DNA of 64,000 nucleotides from Nitrogeniibacter mangrovi. Its GTDB lineage: Bacteria; Pseudomonadota; Gammaproteobacteria; Burkholderiales; Rhodocyclaceae. Where the stretch lies: contig NZ_CP048836.1 in the NCBI RefSeq assembly GCF_010983895.1, positions 1,860,001 through 1,924,000 on the forward strand, read 5' to 3'. The notes beneath the pieces were generated by a model that saw only the letters and a program-made list of their open reading frames with translations, was not told where the DNA came from and ran no database searches. This document shows, one piece after another, positions 41,079 through 49,859 of this stretch (within the stretch, counting starts at the first letter, position 1; every line of letters starts with the position of its first letter). A program made the position numbers and the translations under genes.

Positions 41079-41616
41079 AACGCGCAAGGTGCGCCTGGCC
41101 ACGGTATCGCTGGCCGGCTGTTTCGGCTGTCACATGTCGTTGCTTGACATCGACGAGCACCTGTTCGAACTGGCCGGCAAGGTCGAATTCGATCGCTCGC
41201 CGCTCACCGATATCAAGCACTGCGGCCCGTGCGACGTGGGCCTGGTGGAGGGGGGGGTATGCAATGCCGAGAACGTGCACGTGCTGCGCGAGTTCCGGCG
41301 CAACTGCCGTACCCTGGTGGCCCTCGGTGCCTGTGCGGTCAACGGCGGTCTGCCCGCGCAGCGCAATCATCTCGATCTGGGCAACTGCCTGCGCGCCGTG
41401 TACGAGACCCGTCCGGGCATGGCCGCCGCGCGTGTGCCCAACGACCCCGAGCTGCCGCTACCCCTCGACAAGGTCCATCCCATCCACGAGGTGGTGCGGG
41501 TCGACTATTTCCTGCCCGGCTGTCCGCCCTCGGGCGAAGCCATCTGGGCCTTCGTCTCGGACCTGCTGGCCGGGCGTACGCCGCGTCTCGGGCATGCGCT
41601 GATGCATTTCGACTGA
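41071..41616 (+). CDS. hoxY: NAD-reducing hydrogenase small subunit HoxY
   Basis: 181 residues without a Tat signal, so cytoplasmic. Proximal [4Fe-4S] ligands: LAGCFGCHMS, LGACAVNGG and LPGCPPSGEA. The short form, with one cluster, is typical of bidirectional/NAD-reducing hydrogenases. GGAGGG lies just upstream of the start. Paralogue of NuoB. Confidence 0.95.
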   Translation: MSETRKVRLATVSLAGCFGCHMSLLDIDEHLFELAGKVEFDRSPLTDIKHCGPCDVGLVEGGVCNAENVHVLREFRRNCRTLVALGACAVNGGLPAQRNHLDLGNCLRAVYETRPGMAAARVPNDPELPLPLDKVHPIHEVVRVDYFLPGCPPSGEAIWAFVSDLLAGRTPRLGHALMHFD

Positions 41617-41625
41617 GGAGCGCCG

Positions 41626-43092
41626 ATGAGCACTGATCTGGAAACCGCCGTCGACCGCACCGGGCTGCGGCGCGTGGTGATCGACCCGGTCTCCCGGGTG
41701 GAAGGGCATGGCAAGGTCACGCTGCTGCTCGACGAGGCTGGCCACGTTCATGAAGCGCGCCTGCACATCGTCGAATTCCGCGGCTTCGAGGCCTTCATCG
41801 AGGGACGCCCCTACTGGGAGGTGCCGGTCATGGTGCAGCGGCTGTGCGGCATCTGTCCGGTGAGTCATCATCTGGCGGCCGCCAAGGCACTCGATCCGGT
41901 GGTCGGCGCGCTGCAGGTGACGCCGACGGCCGACAAGATGCGCCGGCTGATGCACTACGGCCAGATCCTCCAGTCCCATGCGCTGCACTTCTTCCATCTG
42001 TCCTCGCCCGACCTGCTGTTCGGCTTCGATTCGGAGGTGGGCAAGCGCAACATCGTCGGCATCGCCGAAGCCTATCCCGAGGTGGCGCGCCAGGGCGTCG
42101 GCCTGCGCCGTTTCGGCCAGCAGATCATCAAGGCCACGGCGGGCAAGCGCATTCACGGTACCGCCGCGGTGCCCGGTGGTATCAACCATCACCTGGCGCC
42201 CGAGGATCGCGACGCCCTGAGCGCCGAGGCGGACGCGATGGTCGCCTGGGCGCAGGCGGCGGTGCATCTGGTGCGCCGCCTGCACGAGGCGGATCCGTCG
42301 CTTTACGACCGCTTCGGGCGCTTCGAGTCGTCCCTGCTGAGTCTGGTGCGCGCCGACGGCGCCATGGACCTGTACGACGGCCAGCTGCGCCTGCGTGACG
42401 CGGCCGGCACGATCCTGCGCGACGGGGTGGCGGTGGACGACTACATGGACTTCATTACCGAGTCGGTGAAGCCATGGAGCTACATGAAGTTTCCCTACGT
42501 GACCGACATGGGCGCCGCGGCGGGCTGGTACAAGGTGGGGCCACTGGCACGGGTGCAGAACTGCGACTTCATCCCCTCACCGCTGGCCGAAGCCGAGCGC
42601 CGGGCCTTTGCCGATTACGCGAGCGGCACGATCCAGCACGCCCCGCTGGCCTATCACTGGGCGCGCATGATCGAAATGCTCCATGCGGCCGAGGTGATCC
42701 GCGATCTGCTGGCCGACCCCGATCTGGTGCGTGGCGAGCGCATGGCGGGCGGGGTGCGGCGCACGAATGGCGTCGGCGTCATCGAGGCGCCCCGTGGCAC
42801 GCTCATCCACCACTACGCGGTGAACGACGACGATCTGGTCAGCTGGTGCAACCTGATCGTGTCCACCACGCACAACAATCAGGCCATGAACACCGCGGTG
42901 CGGGAGGTGGCGCGCCAGTACCTGGACGGGCACACCCTGACCGAGGGGCTGCTCAACCACATCGAGGTGGCGATCCGCGCCTTCGATCCGTGCCTGTCCT
43001 GCGCCACCCATGCACTGGGCAAGATGCCGCTGGCGCTCGAGTTGCGCGATGCCGGCGGGACGCTGGTCGATCGGGTGATGCGTCACCCATGA
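41626..43092 (+). CDS. hoxH: NAD-reducing [NiFe]-hydrogenase large subunit HoxH
   Basis: 488 residues. Nickel ligands are in RLCGICPVSHH (N-terminal) and DPCLSCATHALG (C-terminal), with the RxxxxH-type motif SRVEGHGKV near the front. A C-terminal extension of about 24 residues beyond the CLSCATH motif is the expected substrate of the HoxW protease. GAGGAG five bases before the ATG. With HoxFUY it forms an H2:NAD+ oxidoreductase. Confidence 0.96.
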   Translation: MSTDLETAVDRTGLRRVVIDPVSRVEGHGKVTLLLDEAGHVHEARLHIVEFRGFEAFIEGRPYWEVPVMVQRLCGICPVSHHLAAAKALDPVVGALQVTPTADKMRRLMHYGQILQSHALHFFHLSSPDLLFGFDSEVGKRNIVGIAEAYPEVARQGVGLRRFGQQIIKATAGKRIHGTAAVPGGINHHLAPEDRDALSAEADAMVAWAQAAVHLVRRLHEADPSLYDRFGRFESSLLSLVRADGAMDLYDGQLRLRDAAGTILRDGVAVDDYMDFITESVKPWSYMKFPYVTDMGAAAGWYKVGPLARVQNCDFIPSPLAEAERRAFADYASGTIQHAPLAYHWARMIEMLHAAEVIRDLLADPDLVRGERMAGGVRRTNGVGVIEAPRGTLIHHYAVNDDDLVSWCNLIVSTTHNNQAMNTAVREVARQYLDGHTLTEGLLNHIEVAIRAFDPCLSCATHALGKMPLALELRDAGGTLVDRVMRHP

Positions 43093-43595
43093 CCCGGGTC
43101 GTGGTGCTGGCCGCCGGCAACGACGCCCGGGGTGATGACGCCATCGGGCCGCGCCTGCTTGAGAAGGTCGAGGCCCTGCGGCTGCCGCAGGTGCGCACGG
43201 TGTTCGATTTCCAGTTCCAGGTCGAGCATGCGCTGGAACTCGACGGGGCTGACCTGGCCTTGTTCATCGACGCCGATGCCACCGCTGAGTGCCCGGTGTC
43301 GCTGGTCGAACTACGCGCCGGTCGCACGCCGGCTGCGGCGACTCATGCGCTGACGCCGGCGGAAGTGCTGGGCGTTCACGCCCGGGTCGGGCGCGCACCG
43401 GCGCCGCCGGTTTTCGTGCTCGCGGTCGCCGGCGTGGGGTTCGATCTGGGCGCGGATCTTTCGCCGACCGCCCGATCGGCGCTGGGCGAAGCGGAGCGCC
43501 TGGTGGACACCTTGCTCACCACTCCCGAGCCGGCCGCCTGGCGGCAGGCGTGTGACGAGACGACGGTCACGCCGCGAGACGCGTTCAGGCGTTGA
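43089..43595 (+). CDS. hoxW: Hydrogenase maturation protease HoxW
   Basis: 168 residues. LAAGNDARGDDAIGPRLLE has the Asp/Glu that senses nickel in HycI/HyaD-type peptidases (GN-RGDD-G), followed by DFQFQVEHALEL and LFIDADA, then THALTPAEVLG with the ligand His. It removes the C-terminal extension of HoxH after nickel insertion. ATGA overlap with hoxH; its 3-prime end overlaps the convergent HDOD gene by 11 bases. No hyp genes follow. Confidence 0.92.
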   Translation: MTRVVVLAAGNDARGDDAIGPRLLEKVEALRLPQVRTVFDFQFQVEHALELDGADLALFIDADATAECPVSLVELRAGRTPAAATHALTPAEVLGVHARVGRAPAPPVFVLAVAGVGFDLGADLSPTARSALGEAERLVDTLLTTPEPAAWRQACDETTVTPRDAFRR

Positions 43596-44439
43596 CGCGG
43601 GGAAAGAACATGGCCGTCACCGCGGCGAGGTTCAGCTCGGCCTCTTCGCGGATTTCGGACAGCTGCTCGGCTTCCAGGTCCAGTTGCGGCCAGATGCCGG
43701 AGGGCACCCGCTGCGCCGCGTCCTGGCTGGCCAGGCCGAGCCGGTCGGCGTCGACGATATGGTTGGCCAGGCACAGGATCGCCGCTTCGTAGCTGTGTTC
43801 GCCGGCAAGAACGGGGTGGTACTGGCCGCCGGCGATGGGAGAGAAGTTGCGCGGCAGGCGCCAGCTCTCGAACAGGGCGCAGCACACTTCGGCGTCGCTG
43901 GCGCCGATCAGGCGCCGCTCCACCGAGTCGAGCGACTCGCCGGTTTCGTCGGCGATGCGCTGCGCGTGGGCGACGTCCTGGGGGACGGTGAGATAGAGCA
44001 CCAGATGCCCCAGCGAGGCGAGCAGGCCGAGCACGAACATGCGTTCCGCGTCGAGCAGCCCGCAGCGCCGCGCGGTCACGCGTGAGGCCAGCCCGCGCAG
44101 CACACCGAGGCGCCAGAACATGCGCATGTTCATCTGCCGGGTGTCCACATCCTCGAACATTTCGCTCACCGACATGGCGAGCACCAGATCGTGGAGCTGT
44201 TGCATGCCCAGCAGCTGGACCGCGCGCATGACGTTGTCGATCTGCCCGGCGAAGCCGTACAGCGGGCTGTTGACCACCTGGAGGATGCGTCCGCTGAGCG
44301 CGGCGTCGTGCGCTACCAGGCGCGTCACCTCCGGCAGCGAGCCGTCCTCGGATTCGAGTTCGTCGCGGATCCGGGTGTAGATCGCCGGCAGCGTCTTGAG
44401 GTTGGCATTGGCGGCGACGATTTCTTGAGCGCTATACAT
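43585..44439 (-). CDS. HDOD domain protein
   Basis: 284 residues. HDOD (PF08668-type) output domain: LPAIYTRIRDELE, VARLVAHD-like TRLVAHDAALSGRILQVVNSPLYG, AVQLLGMQQLHDLVLAMSV. Such domains lack the HD catalytic residues and act as protein-interaction outputs in chemotaxis, motility and c-di-GMP signalling. It is a single-domain protein with no receiver. It faces hoxW and overlaps it, so antisense interference between the two transcripts is possible. Confidence 0.85.
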   Translation of the reverse strand: MYSAQEIVAANANLKTLPAIYTRIRDELESEDGSLPEVTRLVAHDAALSGRILQVVNSPLYGFAGQIDNVMRAVQLLGMQQLHDLVLAMSVSEMFEDVDTRQMNMRMFWRLGVLRGLASRVTARRCGLLDAERMFVLGLLASLGHLVLYLTVPQDVAHAQRIADETGESLDSVERRLIGASDAEVCCALFESWRLPRNFSPIAGGQYHPVLAGEHSYEAAILCLANHIVDADRLGLASQDAAQRVPSGIWPQLDLEAEQLSEIREEAELNLAAVTAMFFPRVNA

Positions 44440-44514
44440 GCTGGGAGAGACCGGTTGGCGGTATGTCCTGAAAACGGCATGGTACGCCGCGTTCTTTAGC
44501 GGTCGATCGGGTCA

Positions 44515-45462
44515 TCACGGTGCCGAGCCCGCCTCATGGCGCGTCCACGCGCGTTTGAACACGAGCGGTTCAATCTGCGGCGACTCGGGTTGCAGCGTGC
44601 TGTGATCGATGCCGAAGTCGTGCTCGAGGATGTCCTGGACCCGGGGCAGCACCTGGTGCCAGTCTGCACCCGGGGCGATGACCAGATGCGCGGACAGGGC
44701 GGTGCGTCCGGCGCCAAGACTCCAGATATGCAGATCATGCACCGAGCCGACCCCATCCACCGCCGCGATCGCGGTGCCGACCTGCGACAGGGACAGCCGG
44801 TCGGGCACCCCGTCCAGCAAGGTGGTGAATACCTGCCGGAGCAAGGAGGCGGTGGAGGCGAGGATGAGCCCGCAGATGAGCATCGACAGCAGCGGATCGA
44901 TGGGCAGCCATCCGGTCCACTGAATCACCAGGCCGGAGACCAGGGCCGCCACGGAGCCGAGCAGGTCACCGAACACATGCAGGAGCGCGGCGCGCGTGTT
45001 CAGGTCGTTGCCGCCGCGGCTCAGCAGCCAGGCGGCGAGGATGTTCACCCCGAGGCCGATGAGCGCGACGATGGTCACCGCTTCACCCGAAACCGGCTGG
45101 GGGTCGAGCAGGCGCAGCACCGCATGCCAGCAGATGGCCCCGATCACGATCAGCATGGTGATGCCGTTGATCAGCGCGGCGAGCGGCTCGAGTCGCCCCA
45201 TGCCGTAGCTCAGGCGTGGACCGGGCGGGCGGCGCGAAAGCCAGGCCGCCAGGGTGGCCAGACCCAGCGCGAAACTGTCGGTGAGCATGTGGCCGGCGTC
45301 GCCGAGCAGCGCCAGCGAGCCGGCCCACCAGCCGGCAAACGCTTCGACGAAGGCGAATCCAAGGGTCAGACACAGGGCCAGCAGCAGGGTGGCGCCCCCC
45401 GCGTGGGCGCCGTGGGCGTGTCCGCCATGGGCGTGACCGTGACCGTGATCGTGTGCGTGCAT
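44515..45462 (-). CDS. Cation diffusion facilitator (Zn/Co/Cd exporter)
   Basis: 315 residues. His-rich N-terminus (HAHDHGHGHAHGGHAHGAH), six membrane helices, and the zinc site HxxxD motifs: LLGDAGHMLTDSFALG in helix 2 and LLHVFGDLLGS in helix 5. C-terminal ferredoxin-like metal domain with VDGVGSVHDLHIWSLGAG. Proton-driven efflux of divalent cations from the cytoplasm. Single gene, next to an HDOD gene and an uncharacterised gene, so the metal cannot be deduced from neighbours. Confidence 0.92.
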   Translation of the reverse strand: MHAHDHGHGHAHGGHAHGAHAGGATLLLALCLTLGFAFVEAFAGWWAGSLALLGDAGHMLTDSFALGLATLAAWLSRRPPGPRLSYGMGRLEPLAALINGITMLIVIGAICWHAVLRLLDPQPVSGEAVTIVALIGLGVNILAAWLLSRGGNDLNTRAALLHVFGDLLGSVAALVSGLVIQWTGWLPIDPLLSMLICGLILASTASLLRQVFTTLLDGVPDRLSLSQVGTAIAAVDGVGSVHDLHIWSLGAGRTALSAHLVIAPGADWHQVLPRVQDILEHDFGIDHSTLQPESPQIEPLVFKRAWTRHEAGSAP

Positions 45463-45531
45463 GAAACCGTGTGTTCTATGACCGAAGATGCATCGTAGCG
45501 CGAGCGGGCCGCTCGCGGCTACCGCGGCGGG

Positions 45532-47115
45532 TCAGCTGCGACGCAGGGGCAGCAATTCGAGGCCCTGAAAACGTTCCACCGGCACCCCCGTCTTGAGCGC
45601 GAGGCGCTGGCCATGCTGGACGAGGGTGATGAGCGTGCCCGGCGGTGCATCGCCGATGCCGGCCACGAGGGCCGGGCGCCCCTTGAGCGTAGGGACCTTC
45701 GGCAGCAGCAGCACGGGAATGTCGCGTTTGCCGATCCCGAACGCGTCCGGTAGCCGGATGTTGGTGGGGATGGCCGAGGGAGCGATCACTTCGAGGCCGA
45801 GGTCGAAGTCGCTGGCACCGCGATTGACCGCGCGGCGCACGATGCACAACAGGATCGCGGCGCGCTCGCGCGGGCGCACGGCGACGATCTCGCCGACCCG
45901 AACATACTGTGCCTGGCCGCACAGGTAACGCAATCCGAAGCCGCCCGGGCTTTCGTCGAGGATGCCCCACTCGCTGATGCGATCGGACAGGGCGCCGGCG
46001 ACAGTGCGGTCCGCGTCATCGGCGTGGCGGAAATCGAAACCGCCCATGAAGCCGCGGATGGCATCGAACCCCACGACCAGATCCGTCCTGGGCAGAAAGC
46101 GGGTGCGACCGTGGGCGCGCGAGCGCGGATGGGCCCAATGATCGTGAAGCGCTTCGAGCATGGTCACGTAGCGACTCTGGCGCGCCGCGATGGGCAGGCC
46201 GAGGCGGGCGGGCATGACGCCGAGGCGCAGACCGTCGATCTGGGATTGCAGGCGCGCGAGCAACTGGCGCGCATCGAGCAGCCATTGGGTGGGCTGAAGC
46301 GGGCGCCGATAGCGCGTCAGCGCCACCGGCGGATGCCCGCTGTTCGATATCACGAACAGGCCGTGGGCTTCGCGCTGCAGCTGTTCGGCTTGCTCGCCGG
46401 CCTGGAACATGCGGGTCTGTTGCACGTGACGCTGCAGGTAGAAGCGAACCCGGTCGAGGTCGCCCGGGACGATACAGGTCGGGTCGGCTGCGGCCAGCAG
46501 CAGGGCGTGCGCGTAGGTGTGTTCGATGTTGAGCAGATGGGGGGCGTTGGCAGGGGCGTCCGCGACCCCATGTTCGCGGGCCAGCGCGTGCAGGGTGTAG
46601 ATCTGTTTCCAGGTCGAGGTACTGCCGATCGTATAGGCGCGATGGGCCAGTTCGAGGCGCCGCGCTGCCGCGCGGGTGCCGCGTTCGAGTGCGCTCTTGA
46701 GCTGACGGCCGGTACCCAGCTTGAACCAGCGGCGCGACATGCTGCTCGCCAGGTCAAGATAGGCGTTGGCCAGCAGTTTCAGGCCACCGAGGGTCGCCAC
46801 GAGCGGATTCTGTACACGGCGCGGCAGGGGGAGAGTGGCCAGATCGAGTTGTGCCTCGATTTCGGTGCTCAGCGCCGTGAGTGCCTCGTCGAGCATGTCC
46901 ACCAGCTTGAGGCGGGTGCGCAGATTGTAGGACACTGCCTCCATGCCCCTGAGCCGTTCGCCGAGCATGCGCGCACGCGTCAGCGGCAGGCGCTGGGGCA
47001 GTTTCCCGAGCCAGGCGTCGAGATCGGCCACCGGATCACGCGAACGCAGCCCGTCGTCCGGGCCAAGATGCCGCGGCGACGCCGGGAGAAGGGAGAAAAT
47101 CTTGAACCGTGCCAT
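45532..47115 (-). CDS. Uncharacterised 527-residue protein with PilZ-like C-terminal region
   Basis: I do not recognise the family. It has no signal peptide or membrane helix. Residues 1-300 are predicted mostly helical and rich in Ala, Leu and Arg. Around residues 380-470 the sequence runs WGILDESPGGFGLRYL, then VRVGEIVAVRPRE, then LLCIVRRAV and FDLGLEVIAP: this is the strand order of a PilZ barrel with its D/NxSxxG motif, although no convincing RxxxR precedes it. If real, it would be a c-di-GMP-responsive protein. Divergent from the EEP gene across 81 bases. Confidence 0.7.
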   Translation of the reverse strand: MARFKIFSLLPASPRHLGPDDGLRSRDPVADLDAWLGKLPQRLPLTRARMLGERLRGMEAVSYNLRTRLKLVDMLDEALTALSTEIEAQLDLATLPLPRRVQNPLVATLGGLKLLANAYLDLASSMSRRWFKLGTGRQLKSALERGTRAAARRLELAHRAYTIGSTSTWKQIYTLHALAREHGVADAPANAPHLLNIEHTYAHALLLAAADPTCIVPGDLDRVRFYLQRHVQQTRMFQAGEQAEQLQREAHGLFVISNSGHPPVALTRYRRPLQPTQWLLDARQLLARLQSQIDGLRLGVMPARLGLPIAARQSRYVTMLEALHDHWAHPRSRAHGRTRFLPRTDLVVGFDAIRGFMGGFDFRHADDADRTVAGALSDRISEWGILDESPGGFGLRYLCGQAQYVRVGEIVAVRPRERAAILLCIVRRAVNRGASDFDLGLEVIAPSAIPTNIRLPDAFGIGKRDIPVLLLPKVPTLKGRPALVAGIGDAPPGTLITLVQHGQRLALKTGVPVERFQGLELLPLRRS

Positions 47116-47196
47116 CAGTGCGTTGGGGTGGGCGCAGGTCGCTCGCTCGTTATCGTTCCGGACGATTGTGTCATGCGAACGCGGAGGGCAATCGTG

Positions 47197-48066
47197 ATGC
47201 GTGTCATTAGCTGGAATATCCAGTGGGGTCGCGGGGCCGATGGTCGCGTGAATTTGTCACGCTTGCTCGACGACTTGTCGTGTCTCGGGGATTTTGACGT
47301 GATTTGCCTCCAGGAGGTCGCAAGCCGTTTTCCCGGCCTGCCCGGCGGGGCGGAAGAAGACGAGGTTGCGCTGTTGCGCGCGGCCTTTCCCGAGCATACG
47401 CTGATCGGTGCGCCGGGCGTCGATGTGCCCCATCCGGGCGGTGGGCGCAGCCGCTTCGGCAACGTCGTGCTGTCGCGCCTGCCCGTCGGCGCCGTGGTCA
47501 GGCACCGGTTGCCGTGGCCGCCCGCGAAGGGAACCCCGAGCATGCCGCGTACGGCCGTCGAGGCGGTGCTCATGCCCTGTTCCGGTCATCCGGTGCGGAT
47601 CATCACCACACACCTGGAATACTACGCGGCGGACCAGCGCATGGCGCAGGTCGAAAAACTGCGCCAGCTTCAGTTGGAGGCAGCGCAGTGGGCCGTGACC
47701 CCGCAAAGCGCCAAGGAGGCGGACGGCCCGTTCGCACGCCCCGTGTGGCCGGAAGCGGCCATTGTCTGCGGCGACTTCAACTTTGCGCCCGACGCGCCCG
47801 AATGGGCACGCATGACCGCAGTGGAAGGCGGGCGCCCGGTCTGGTCCGATGCCTGGTTCGCGCTGAATCCTGGCCAGCCACACCCGCCGAGTGTGGGCCT
47901 GCACGGCGCCGAGTGGCCCGACCATCGCTACTGTTGTGACTATTTCTTTGTCTCGCGGCCTGTACTCGGTGCATTGCGATCGGTCGTCTACGATGCCTGC
48001 AGTGCCGCGTCAGATCATCAACCGGTGATGCTCGAGGTGGATGAGGCGGCCATCGCGGCCGCCTGA
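47197..48066 (+). CDS. Endonuclease/exonuclease/phosphatase family protein
   Basis: 289 residues. Catalytic landmarks of the DNase I/EEP fold: VISWNIQWG (Asn), VICLQEV (metal Glu), IITTHLEYY (His), CGDFNFAP (Asp/Asn) and the C-terminal SDHQPVMLEV (Asp-His). The start is fixed by GGAGGG at 47183-47188, eight bases before the ATG. The substrate could be DNA, a phospholipid head group or an inositol-type phosphate. Cytoplasmic, no signal peptide. It ends 13 bases from the convergent DUF2189 gene. Confidence 0.87.
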   Translation: MRVISWNIQWGRGADGRVNLSRLLDDLSCLGDFDVICLQEVASRFPGLPGGAEEDEVALLRAAFPEHTLIGAPGVDVPHPGGGRSRFGNVVLSRLPVGAVVRHRLPWPPAKGTPSMPRTAVEAVLMPCSGHPVRIITTHLEYYAADQRMAQVEKLRQLQLEAAQWAVTPQSAKEADGPFARPVWPEAAIVCGDFNFAPDAPEWARMTAVEGGRPVWSDAWFALNPGQPHPPSVGLHGAEWPDHRYCCDYFFVSRPVLGALRSVVYDACSAASDHQPVMLEVDEAAIAAA

Positions 48067-48079
48067 ACCGGCGCGCGCG

Positions 48080-48871
48080 TTACGGATGCGGTAGCGGTTC
48101 GACCAGATCGCGATAGGCGTGCCAGCTGGCATGGCCGATGATCGGCATGAGGACCACCAGGCCGAGGTGAAAGGTCATGAAGCCGATGATGGTCATGATC
48201 ACGATCCCCGCCGCCCAGGCCATCATCGTGGCCGGATTGCGCGCCAGCGCGCCGACGCTGGCCAGCATGGCGGTGATGGCGTCCTGGTTGCGGTCGAGCA
48301 TGAGGGGAATGGAGACCACGCTGACCGCGAACACGATGGTGGCGAACAACAGGCCGACCGCGAAGTAGACGCCCAGGAATTCGAAGTTCTCGAAGCGCAG
48401 GACCTGATCGAGGAAGCCGGACAGATTGGGCATTTCCTCGGTGTAGAACAGCGCGAACACGACCAGCGAGGCGCGCGCCCAGACCAGGAAGATGACGCCA
48501 AGCACGACGGCGAAGACGCCGATGTTGCCCGCGTTGCGCTTCCAGACCATCAGGGTGGGGGTGAGCGAACAGCCGTCGCCGCGCTCGCGCCGCCGGCTGA
48601 TCTCATACAGCCCCATGGCGAGGAAGGGGCCCAGCAACAGGAAACCCGAGGTCAGCCCGGACGTGTATTCGTAGGCATGCTCGAACACGAAGGTGATGAG
48701 CAGGCCCATCGCCGCGAAGCAGAAGCCGTAGAAGAGGCTCGGGATCGGGCACGACAGCAGGTCACGCCAGCCACTCGCAAACCAGCGAAACGGCGACGTC
48801 GCCTTGATGTCCCGGATGGCGGGAAAAGGCAGTTCTGCCGAATCCTGGAGTACGTTGTTCGGTTGCTGCAT
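48080..48871 (-). CDS. DUF2189 integral membrane protein
   Basis: 263 residues with about six membrane helices, beginning after a cytosolic stretch that contains WFASGWRDLLSCPIPSLFYG, a typical DUF2189 opening, with LGPFLAMGLYEISRR following the second helix. AGGAG seven bases before the ATG supports the start. In many proteobacteria such proteins lie near cytochrome c oxidase genes; here they do not. Function unknown. Confidence 0.85.
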   Translation of the reverse strand: MQQPNNVLQDSAELPFPAIRDIKATSPFRWFASGWRDLLSCPIPSLFYGFCFAAMGLLITFVFEHAYEYTSGLTSGFLLLGPFLAMGLYEISRRRERGDGCSLTPTLMVWKRNAGNIGVFAVVLGVIFLVWARASLVVFALFYTEEMPNLSGFLDQVLRFENFEFLGVYFAVGLLFATIVFAVSVVSIPLMLDRNQDAITAMLASVGALARNPATMMAWAAGIVIMTIIGFMTFHLGLVVLMPIIGHASWHAYRDLVEPLPHP

Positions 48872-49150
48872 TCTTGTCTCCTGTTGGTCTGTTTATATGC
48901 AGCACACACGAGGGTCGTCGACGCGCGCGGCCACCGAAGGCGGACCGGCGGGTCGATATCGCTTGGATTTGTTCTGTTGCTGGCGACTCCCGTTGTGCGT
49001 TTCATGTAACCGTCGTCCGCTGGCGCCCCAAATCGGGAGCCATGGTCGACTGGATCAATATTACGCGCAAGAAGGGTGCCTTTGGCAAGCCTCAGCGGGC
49101 ATCCGTCATGACGAATGCAGGCAGCGGTCTGGCTACGGCGGAAGCGGTGG

Positions 49151-49363
49151 TCAGGCCGGCTCCGGGGGCTCGAGCATGCGCTCAAGGTGGCTGATTCGGT
49201 CCTTGAGCGCCAGTTTGCGCTTCTTGAGGCGCTTCAGGAGCAGTTCATCGCCGAGGGGATTGGCCGAGAGCTGGTCGATCGCCGCGTCCAGATCCCGGTG
49301 CTCGGCACGCAGCAGCATGAGGGTTTCCGACCAGCCGGCGGCGTCTGTGAAATCGTCCTGCAT
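49151..49363 (-). CDS. YdcH-family small coiled-coil protein (DUF465)
   Basis: 70 residues. LRAEHRDLDAAIDQL... followed by LLLKRLKKRKLALKDRISHLERML is the two-helix hairpin of the YdcH/DUF465 family. Function unknown; often encoded near housekeeping genes. The 279-base gap between it and the DUF2189 gene shows no other gene I can support. Confidence 0.85.
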   Translation of the reverse strand: MQDDFTDAAGWSETLMLLRAEHRDLDAAIDQLSANPLGDELLLKRLKKRKLALKDRISHLERMLEPPEPA

Positions 49364-49543
49364 TTTGCCTCGGGGTCTCTCAAGCGGTTGGCGGAAATGC
49401 CGTTGATTGAATCAGGTCGCGGTTATGGTATGCGGTGCCCCGGGCGATGACAACATGTCGGCGCTTGATCTGCGCCGAATCCACCCAATCTAGTGCCTGA
49501 CGCGATCCGGGATGCACCGGATCGGATGATAAGGAGTCATATC

Positions 49544-49774
49544 ATGGAAGTCGTTTGCAACAACCCCGTGTTGTATGTGGTGGACTTTCCCGGCTTCGAC
49601 GTGCTGGAGGTCATCGACAAGCGGCTCGGCCGCGGGACGGTTTTCCGCGATGCGGCGGCCCGTCGGTTCCGGGCCGAGCTTGCCGAACTGTCCAGTTCGG
49701 AGGAGATTGCCGATTTCGACGAGCTGATCACCCATTACCAGACACTGCTCAATCAGCCGGCCGTCTATCATTGA
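49544..49774 (+). CDS. DUF3567 domain protein
   Basis: 76 residues from the ATG at 49544, chosen for AAGGAG seven bases upstream; the frame is open 17 codons earlier without a ribosome-binding site. VLYVVDFPGFDVLEVIDKRLGRGTVFRDAAARRFRAEL and the ending QTLLNQPAVYH match the betaproteobacterial DUF3567 family. Function unknown. It is followed by a long GC-rich hairpin. Confidence 0.85.
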   Translation: MEVVCNNPVLYVVDFPGFDVLEVIDKRLGRGTVFRDAAARRFRAELAELSSSEEIADFDELITHYQTLLNQPAVYH

Positions 49775-49784
49775 GGCGGACGCC

Positions 49785-49814
49785 GCCGTGCCGCCGCTTG
49801 CATGGCGGCACGGC
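49785..49814 (+). terminator. Perfect 11-bp GC hairpin between DUF3567 and greB
   Basis: GCCGTGCCGCC (49785-49795), loop GCTTGCAT, GGCGGCACGGC (49804-49814). No T-run follows. It may end the DUF3567 transcript in a factor-assisted manner, or pause polymerase ahead of greB. Confidence 0.5.
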
Positions 49815-49859
49815 GCGATCTAACATCGAACGCCTTTTCCCGGCCGTTTCCATCAAGGC

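Noticed and set aside
41617-43600. hyp or hoxI accessory genes next to hoxH
   Set aside because: Only hoxW follows hoxH; the next gene is an HDOD gene on the other strand. Accessory genes must lie elsewhere.
46024-47196. Long N-terminal extension of the EEP hydrolase
   Set aside because: The frame is open for 390 codons before the ATG, but this is antisense to the 527-residue gene; the ribosome-binding site and family start agree on 47197.
48872-49150. Small plus-strand gene in the gap between the DUF2189 and YdcH genes
   Set aside because: An open frame of about 100 codons exists, but it lacks a ribosome-binding site and coherent protein character and runs into ydcH antisense.
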